DNA from: Zingiber officinale
Taxonomy: Eukaryota; Streptophyta; Magnoliopsida; Zingiberales; Zingiberaceae
Assembly (NCBI RefSeq): GCF_018446385.1
Contig: NC_056005.1
Coordinates: 40,677,461-40,741,460 of the forward strand
Length of the DNA: 64,000 nucleotides
Reading direction: 5' to 3'
Shown piece after piece: positions 55,986-64,000 of this stretch. The translations under genes were made by a program, and so were the position numbers. Position 1 is the first letter of the stretch; each line of letters starts with the position of its first letter. The notes below the pieces were generated by a model. The model did not search any database. It had not been told where the DNA came from and worked only from the letters and a program-made list of their open reading frames with translations.

Positions 55986-58900
55986 GGGTGACCCATTCTT
56001 TTGTATCAGTACCCTTTGCCAAGGAATTTCAGGTGCCTACAGAGAGCATGAACTCCAAGTTCTTGACAACCCTACCTTCCGGGGAAGTCATGGAGTCCAA
56101 CCAGTGGCTTCGGGTTGTACCAGTCAAAATTTCAGACCGAGAGCTATATGTTGATCTAGTAGTCCTTGTGATGCAAGATTTCAATGTCATTCTGGGTATG
56201 GATTTCCTTAGCAAGTACAGTGCTTTGGTGGACTGCCGTAGAAGAAAAGTGATTTTCAGCCCAGAAGGTGAACCATCCTTTGAGTTCACGGGAGTGCCGA
56301 AGAGGAAAACTCAGAAATTCCTCTCTTCCCTAACAGCTCATCAAATGTTAGCTAAAGGGTGTGCTGGTTTTCTTGCGTATATTGTGGATGCAGAAGAACA
56401 AGAAGGACCCAAGCAGAAAGATGTTCGGGTAGTCTGTGAGTATCTAGAGGTATTTTCAGAAGAGCTACCTGGATTACCTCCCAACAGAGAAGTGGAGTTT
56501 GAAATTGAGTTGGTTCCTGGCACCGGTCCAATTTCTAAAGCTCCGTACCGGATGTCTCCAGTAGAGCTGAAAGAGCTACAAGAACAACTCCAGGAGCTAC
56601 TTGACAAAGGCTTCATTCGCCCTAGTCATTCACCATGTGGAGCTCCGGTGTTGTTCGTTAAGAAGAAAAACGGATCTATGCGGATGTGCATAGATTATAG
56701 AGCGCTGAACAAAGTGACAATTAAGAACAAGTACCCTCTTCCCAGAATAGATGATCTATTTGATCAGTTAAGGGGGGTAACAGTGTTCTCTAAGATAGAT
56801 CTGCGCTCTGCATACCATCAGTTGAAAGTGAAAGAAAGTGATATACCCAGAACAGCTTTCAAGACCAGATATGGACACTACGAGTTTGTAGTCATGCCTT
56901 TTGGAGTGACTAATGCACCTGCGGTCTTCATGGACTTAATGAACAGAGTGTTCAGAGAATACCTTGACAAGTTTGTCATCGTGTTCATCGACGACATTCT
57001 GATCTATTCAAGAACCCCAGAGGAGCATGACATGTACTTGAGAATAGTACTACAGACCCTTCAGCAAAAGCAGCTTTATGCCAAATTCTCAAAGTGCGAG
57101 TTCTGGTTAGAACAGGTGGCGTTTCTAGGTCACATCATTTCTAAAGAAGGTATCCAGGTGGATCCTGCCAAAATAGAAGCGGTCAACAACTGGCGTAGAC
57201 CCCAGAACGCCAGGGAGATCATAAGCTTCCTTGGTTTAGCTGGGTATTACAGGAAATTCGTGGAAGACTTTGCCAGGATAGTCTCTCCACTAACAACCCT
57301 AACTAAGAAGAACAAGAAGTTTGAATGGTCAGACAAATGTGAGCAAAGTTTCCAAGCATTGAAGAAAAGACTGACCAGTGCTCTCGTTCTGACTGTTCTA
57401 GAGAGTGACAAGAGTTTTGACATATACAGTGATGCTTCCAAGATGAGCCTTGGAGCTGTTCTCATGCAAGAAGGGAAGGTTATAGCTTATGCTTCCAGAC
57501 AACTCAAAGACTATGAGAAGAACTACCCCACTCATGATCTTGAGCTGGCAACTGTGGTCTTTGCACTAAAACTCTGGCGACATTATTTGTATGGGGTTCA
57601 GTGCAAAATCTTCACCGATCATCAGAGTTTGAAGTATTTCTTTACCCAGAAGGACTTAAACATGAGACAGCGCAGGTGGCTAGAGTTGATTAAAGATTAT
57701 GACTGTGAAATCCTCTACCACCCAGGTAAAGCTAACAAAGTGACGGATGCACTAAGCCGAAAATCCAGTGCAACCCTGATGCCCTTGTCATCATTAGCAC
57801 TGCCACTGCAGAAGGAATTGTCAGATTTTGGAGTTGAAATTATTTATGGGTAACTCTCTGCATTGACCTTAGAGTCAACATTGCTTGAGGATATACAGAA
57901 AAAGCAAAGTGAAGATCCAGATATCCAGAAGATCAAGCAAGGGATAAAAAAAGAAGAAAATTCAGAATTACGAGTATCAGACAGTGGAATCCTTTATCAG
58001 GGGAGCCGCCTTTGTGTCCCCAATGATGAGGAATTGAGGAAGAAGATTCTAGAAGAAGCTCATAGTACACCATACTCCATGCATCCTGGTTCCACCAAGA
58101 TGTATCAAGATTTGAAGCAGAGATTCTGGTGGTCTGGACTCAAGAGAGATGTTGCAAAATATGTCAGCACCTGTCTGACATGCTAGAGAGTCAAAGCAGA
58201 ATAATAGAGATCAGGAGGAGTCCTACAGCCTCTCCCAATACCAGAGTGGAAGTGGGAAGAAATATCCATGAACTTCATAACAGGTCTTCCAAGAACCACT
58301 AATGGGTACGATGCGATATGGGTGATAGTGGACAGATTGACAAAGTCTGCCCATTTTCTAGCTATCAAGGTGTCTCACTCTATAGAGCAGTTGACACAAC
58401 TATATGTTAAGGAAGTGATCAGACTTCATGGAGTCCCAAAGTCGATTGTTTTCTATAGGGATGTGCGCTTCACCTCTCATTTTTGGGAGTGTGTTCAGAA
58501 TGTATTAGACATCAAACTCAAGTTCAGCACAACCTTCCATACCCAGACTGATGGACAGACAGAACGAGTAAATCAGATTTTAGAAGACATGCTCAGGGCT
58601 TGTGCATTAGATTTTAAGGGTAGTTGGTGCAGGTATCTGTATTTAGTTGAATTCGCCTACAACAATAACTACCAGACCACTATCAAGATGACACCTTAAG
58701 AGGCACTGTATGGTCGAAAGTGCAGATCACCCATTTGTTGGCAAGAAGCAGGTGAAAGGAAAGAAATGGAAGTGGAGCTGGGCATTCAGACAGAGATGAT
58801 AGATGAGACCACTCAGGCTATCTAGAAGATCAGACAGAGAATTGAGACTGCCCAGAGTAGACAGAAAAGTTTTGCTGACACACGCCGTAGGCCACTTGAA

Positions 58901-59322
58901 TTTCAAGTAGGGGATTTAGTCTTTCTCAAAGTTGCTCCTATGAAGGGAGTGATGAGATTCGGCAAAAAGGACAAGTTAAGTCCCTGCTACGTAGGACCCT
59001 ACCCGATCACAGAGAGGATTGGGAAAGTAGCTTACAAGCTGGACTTACCACAAGACATGTCAGCAATACATAATGTATTTCATGTCTCCATGCTAAAGAA
59101 GTGCCTCCACGACCCTAGCCAAGTGATTCAACCTCAGTTAGTGCAGATCCAGGAGGATCTTAGCTATGAGAGCAGACCTATACAGATAGTGGACAGAAAA
59201 GTTAAGAGACTAAGGAACAAAGAAGTACCACTAGTGAAGGTCATCTGGCAGAACCAAAAGCACGAGGAAGTTACTTGGGAGCGTGAGGACAGCATGAGAC
59301 AGAAATATCCAGAATTATTCTA
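55986..59322 (+). other. Tekay pol region: PR, RT, RNase H, INT, chromodomain (fossil)
   Basis: Protease about 55975-56290 ([13 protein letters not shown]). RT about 56610-57170, with [13 protein letters not shown] and catalytic [10 protein letters not shown] near 56985. RNase H about 57410-57770 ([24 protein letters not shown]). Integrase about 57990-58900, with HPGSTKMYQDLKQRFWWSGL before a zinc-finger CxxC and a core starting near 58265 (FITGLPRT, VDRLTKSAHFL). The C-terminal GPYPITERIGKVAYKLDLP and chromodomain-like VKVIWQNQKHEEVTWERED near 59230-59300 are diagnostic of chromoviruses. Broken in several places. Confidence 0.9.
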
Positions 59323-59358
59323 AGTTCGAGGACGAACTTTTTATAAGGTATGGGGAAT

Positions 59359-61752
59359 TGTAACAACCCAAATTTTCTCATTACAAGTCCTAATAGTACT
59401 TAAAAATATTTAGAAATACTTTAGAAATATTCTAGAGATTTTTAGAAAATTTTAAATTATTTTTATGCAATTTTTGGAGTTCGTTTGATATTTTTACCAA
59501 AAGAAATGGATTTAAGGCAAAAAGAGGTCGGGCCGAGGATTGAACCGGAGACTTCTAGTTAAGCAAAGTCTTAAGTTGTTTCGGATGACCAGGAACCCAG
59601 CAAGGCCGTGCTGATCAAAGAGAGGGCGAAATTAATTTAAGCAGTAATAGATAACAGAAATATCTAGGTATTATAAAGGGAGATAAGAGAGGAGCTTAGG
59701 CTTTTAATTGGCCGTGACCTAAACCCTTTCTCATCCCTCTCTTGCGCGCGGCGGCTCCTCTCGGGCGGAAACGAAGCCGAGGTTAGGGTTTTGTCTCCGG
59801 CGGTCGGCTAAGGACCCAAATCCGAGAGTCTTCCATGCCATCACGATCCTCACGTCGAGGAGAACCTGTTGACACGAAGAAGGGCCTGAGATTTCAAGTT
59901 ATCCGAAACACTAGAAGCCTTCTTCTTCGGTGGTGAGTCCAAAAACGCAAAGATAAGTGCTACTCACCTGCGGTAAGGGTAGTTTCGAGCTTCGATTTAG
60001 TGTTTCTTTTAGTTTTCGGCATATGCTGTAAAGGATTGTGGTTGCTAGGGAATTTAGACTAGATCCAAGATTTGCTTTTCCCTTTAATTAGAAATTTGGA
60101 TTTTTATGTAGATTTTTCTGTTGAGATTTTAATGAGCATGATCAGTTAAATATGGAGTTTTACAAGTTTCGGATTTTGTTGCTACTAGGCCATGAATATG
60201 AAAGGGTTTAGTTGTTTGAGCATGTAGGTTTCGATTTTGTGGTCACTGCAAAGAATGTCTATGTGTAGCAATTCGGTCCCTTTTGTTTTCCTTACCGTGG
60301 TACTGAACAGGAGGATGGTTATGTCTTCGGTTTGTGTTGCAATGGGTATGAATAAGTTTAGTTGTGGAAAGATCCAGTTAGATCATTGGTAGCATAATTA
60401 GATGTGCAACTTTGATTTTTTCCGTGGAACTTTTGAGTAGGGATGACTTGTGTGTTAACCATGCTGTTAGACTTTTGGTCATTTTGTTTTTAATGTGCAG
60501 TGTAGATTCTTCATTGATTCAATCAAGCATTTCAGTTAGATTTTTGTTCAAGCGTTGCAGTTTTAGATCTTTTAACCTAGCACTACAGTCTAAGATTTTA
60601 TTCAAGCATTTTAGTTTTAAAATTTGTTTAAGTACTGCATGTTTTAAATTCGTTTAAGCACTGCAGTTTTAGATTTTATTTTAGCACTGCAGTTTAGATT
60701 TGTTTAAGTATTGCAGATTTGTATGAGGCAATCTTTTGTTATAAGTATTAACAAGTAACAAGTATTTTATTTGAGAAGACTAGTACCCGACTTCCGAGGT
60801 TGTCGTTAAACAAATCCAGGTGACCGGTTCTGAGGTCTCGGCCCTGGTAAGACCAAGGTCTTTACCCTCGTATGACTGGTGGTTCGCTACCTCAGTTTCT
60901 ATTAGGGAGTACGCAATGGTACTTAGCCTGAGCCCAAGAGATTATTATTTTGAAGTATAAAAGTATAAGTTTTGAACAAATGGAATAACCTTCCCATAAG
61001 TTTAAAAAAAATCAGCAAGCTTAGTTCTTTTATTCTTACATGTTTAGATTTTCTTATTGCTATTAGATGAGCACGAGCAGCTTTACATGTTTAGCATTTC
61101 AGTCTGTTTTGATTTCCTTGCTATTAGATGAGCATGAGTAGTGTTTCTGTTAAAGCATTCAGTTCTTAGATCTTTTCCTGTTCATATGCATATCCGAGTT
61201 TTGTAAGTTAGATAGCGCTTACTAAACATTCTGCTTATAGTTGCATTTTTCTCTTACTGCAGATAAAGGGAAAGGAAAGCTATAGTGAAGGAAGACGACA
61301 AGAAGATGTGAGATGGATGTGTGATGTCTGGACTATGGAAGCCTTGGGACCTTGCTTAAGAATTCATTAAGATTTTGTATTTAGACTGTTGGGATTATTC
61401 TTTCATGTTACTGGATTTGTTCATTGAATAATTTAAGTTTTAGAATTCTTCCTTTTATTTGCTATGCACATTAGTTCCGCTATCTGAGTTGTATTATTGT
61501 TGCATGCATGTTCAGATTAATATATAGTTTTAGCATATTTAGATTAATATATAGTTTTAATTGGGAACAAATAATTGAGTAGAATGTTGAGATGAGTTAT
61601 TTATGTTTCCAGCTGTTATTTATTGTATCCTTTGAGTTTTTGAGAGTTTTAAGTATTGATATTTACATGTGAGCAACACTAGTTAAGAAAAGTTAATAAT
61701 CCAGTAGCGTCCCACCCTCGCAGACTAGTAGAGTGGAGGGTGGGGTGTTACA
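59359..61752 (+). mobile_element. 3' LTR of the Tekay-type element
   Basis: 2394 bp, preceded by the purine-rich aaggtatggggaat. It matches the 5' LTR nearly throughout but contains about 320 extra bases at about 60466-60790, made of degenerate 30-35 base units (tttagattttgtttaagcac, then tgcag). Confidence 0.9.
60500..60730 (+). repeat. Degenerate 30-35 bp repeat in the 3' LTR only
   Basis: Variants of ttcaagcattgcagttttag / tttaagcactgcagtttaga recur seven or so times. Confidence 0.75.
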
Positions 61753-61818
61753 CAAGGTCTGCTCCTCAACGCCCAACATAAGCGCCTGTGCCCGTGTAAA
61801 GCAACCATCTTCAACACC

Positions 61819-64000
61819 CGTAAAATATCAAACCAGATAATAATTAAATAATAAGGCTTAATAGGCTAATAGCCTTAATGGAATTTTTAGGAATTTTCTG
61901 AATTTTTCTGGGTATTTTTCAGAGTTCGTATGACATATTTAGAGGGGATGCGTTCATGGGCCCGAGAAAAAAAGTCTGTTTTGAAATATCTGGAAGTGGA
62001 AGTTGATTGAGGAATCAACTTAGGATTTAATTGTATTAAACCTAAGTATAATTATAAAAACTCCTCATCCCTAATTTTCTTACCCGACATCTTCCTCCTC
62101 TCCACTGCCGCCTCTCCCTCTCCCTCCCGCGCCGCCTCCTCCATCTCCTTCTCTTCCACACGATCGACGCCGACACCCCTCTCATCGCCGACACTGATCC
62201 GTCCTCTTCGGTCACGAGCGAGAAGGGGTCCCTCTGCAAGTTTCCTCGCGTCGTCGCAGACGCCGCAAGACCCAATTTTGGCCTTCCCTCTGCTCTAGCT
62301 TGGATCCGCCGACTTCATCCTTCCTGCTCCCTCTCGCGAGTTCCCGAGCCACAGTTGCCGGTCTCTCCTCATCATGCGAGAGCCACAGTCGCCGACACCC
62401 CTCTTCCCAGCGTCGGTCGTCTTCTCTTCTTCTCCCCCGAGCTGCACGGCGCCGACACTTCCTCCCCTCAGCCCGAGCAGCGGCGATTTCCTTTTCCCGG
62501 AGCTCTCTGCGTGAAGCCAAGTCACCGCCGCTCGCCACCCATCGCCATCGCCGGTGAAGCCCCACAGCAGCGGCCGACCCCACAACTTCAAGGTTGGCCA
62601 ATCATAGTGCCCTAACCATAGTCGTTCCGTTCTCTAGCTTCGATTATCAAGCTAAGTTTCCTTTCGAACAGTTGAGCGTCAACAGAAGCGCTGGTTTTGG
62701 GTAAGAAATGTTTGGTTTCAATTTGATTTCATCTTGCAATTTTGAGATATTGAGGTAGTTTGTTAGCTTAACATATGATTTGAAGGTTAGGTCTTGACTT
62801 AGTGCTGATTTGGAGTGTTGTTTGGGAAGACATCAGCTACCTTGCTGCCACCTTGGAGGTAAACATCTAAACCTAGTGGATAGATCGAGTGATTGGTCTT
62901 TGATCCTCACGTGATGTGGATTTAGGGTTATTGTCTTGGAGGATCGGGGATTTCGTTTAGTTTCAGCCACAACACCATCGATAACTAGTAGCTGGCTCCA
63001 TTAGTGACTAGTTCGAGTTGTGCCACATCGATCGCTGAAGAAGAAGAGGTATTGGTTTGGTACTTAGAGTTGATTTAAGATTTAATGTGTGCATCATGGA
63101 ATTAGATCTAATGCTCAATTGTGTTGGGGTGGATTTGGTTTCATGATGGGTAAACTTAGTGGCAATGGATTGTTACATATATCCATTAAGGAGTTGATAA
63201 TGTTGGGTTAAGTATAATTCAATCAAGGAAATAATTGTGTTGATTGAGGATTATTAGATTTGTTGGATGATATGATTAAACCTAAACTAATCAATTGGAT
63301 GGATTAAACTAGGGTTGACATTGGGTTGGATCTTATTTGGTCTATAAAGGAGATAATTGAGGTTAATCATTTCGATTAGGGTTTCCCTTAATTAGGTTGG
63401 GTTTTGGGGTTTAGCTAGTGTTTGCATTTGTGATTAGCTAAATCGTACATCTTGTGATTTGCAGGACTTTGATTCGAGATGAACGTCACGATGTGGGATT
63501 GTTTGGCATGATGGACAGTTAAAGACGAGTACTTCTTGCTTTGTTTCTTTTAGTACTTTGAGCTTTGTGCATGAACTATTTTGGATAAGAAACTGATTTT
63601 TTTTATCTTAACTCCACTCTTATTTTTTTGCGCTTGATACTTCCACTCAAACCTTTGAGTTATTCATTTCTATATCCATACAATCTCTTACTGTCGTCTT
63701 TGATATTTAGCAGATACTAGATACCATGTTTACATGTTTTGATTGTTGTTTATTTATGTTCTATATTGAACATGCTGGCTTCATGTAGCATACTTGATTC
63801 TTGTTTATATATATATATATATATATATGATGACTGTTGTATTGTGCGCATCATATCATTGCATACATGTTAATGACAAATTCTCTCTTGCGGTCGAGAG
63901 AGTCGTTGACTAGGGCCGCATCCTCGACCACTCGACAGAGTGGTAGCTGGAGTTGATGCCGCTTGTCCTGTCGTGCCACACTCAGCCACTCATGGATAGT
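61819..64000 (+). mobile_element. Family A LTR (third copy), continues past the window
   Basis: It starts cgtaaaatatc (TG changed to CG) with the family head: ggaatttttaggaattttct, then agagttcgtatgacat. A GC-rich tract (62090-62590), a gattgagg/T-rich part, the tttgcaggactttgattcga block (exon-like part from 63465) and cactcagccactcatgg at the window end follow in the same order as at 39229. Since the window ends inside it, I cannot tell a solo LTR from the 5' LTR of a full element. Confidence 0.8.
63805..63828. repeat. (TA)n microsatellite
   Basis: About twelve TA units inside the third family A LTR. Confidence 0.95.

Larger units (their letters stand above)
52380..61752 (+). mobile_element. 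Tekay-type chromovirus (Ty3/gypsy) with both LTRs
   Basis: 5' LTR 52380-54436, primer site 54440-54451, gag, pol with a C-terminal chromodomain, polypurine tract, 3' LTR 59359-61752. The LTRs start TGTAACA and end GTTACA. By eye they differ by a few percent outside one length difference, suggesting a fairly recent insertion, perhaps one to a few million years at usual plant rates; this was not computed. Flanking pentamers (cgaag and caagg) do not match exactly. Gag and pol carry about eight breaks in total, so the copy is not intact. Confidence 0.9.

Noticed and set aside
62042-62615. Several overlapping frames of 77-129 codons on both strands
   Set aside because: Low-complexity GC-rich tract of the third family A LTR; no domain and no agreement with the other copies.
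1-64000. tRNA, rRNA, CRISPR-like arrays or bacterial-type operons
   Set aside because: None seen; regular arrays here are plant minisatellites within LTRs, and the tRNA-like words are retrotransposon primer sites.

Overview
This is nuclear DNA of a flowering plant. The window is dominated by LTR retrotransposons of plant-specific lineages (Athila, Tat, Tekay-type chromovirus, SIRE-like and Tork/Ivana-like copia). Three small plant-type genes sit between them: one intron-split with GT-AG borders, two intronless with AATAAA signals downstream. The GC-rich CCGAGCGG words and the SIRE- and Tat-type LTRs feel monocot-like (gingers and allies came to mind), but that is an impression, not a demonstration.

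Layout. 1-10495: Athila-type Ty3/gypsy element (+), its 5' end outside the window, with a 3.2 kb non-coding 3' spacer and a 3' LTR. 10496-13839: pol-less SIRE-like copia derivative (+) holding a Tat solo LTR. 13842-15692: copia pol remnant (-). 15693-17090: Athila/Tat-type LTR fragment (-). 17097-21100: Athila LTR fragment (+) split by a 2.9 kb solo LTR of a Tekay-like family, called family A here. 21130-32273: two Tat remnants (-), the larger one split by a 2.5 kb copia solo LTR. 33257-33676: intronless host gene (-). 35780-38482: Athila/Tat gag, PBS and LTR remnant (-). 39229-41983: second family A solo LTR (+). 42952-43353: proline-rich, probably GPI-anchored cell-wall protein gene (-). 44390-46330: SIRE-like LTR (+) with two minisatellites. 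48571-49771: possible hAT-type element around an NLR (Rx_N) gene fragment. 50252-51182: five-exon J-domain (DnaJ) gene (-). 52380-61752: Tekay-type chromovirus with both LTRs. 61819 to the window end: third family A LTR.

The host genes show no functional link to each other. The J-domain protein would be an Hsp70 co-chaperone, the proline-rich protein would act at the cell surface, and the gene at 33257 belongs to a plant family whose role I do not know. The window mainly records nesting: four solo LTRs from three lineages keep matching 5-bp target duplications. The items most worth a second look are the NLR fragment between hAT-like ends, and an exon-like block with intron-like borders shared by all three family A LTRs. 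I found no rRNA, tRNA, CRISPR array or complete novel gene system. Boundaries and similarities were judged by eye; no alignment or database search was run.
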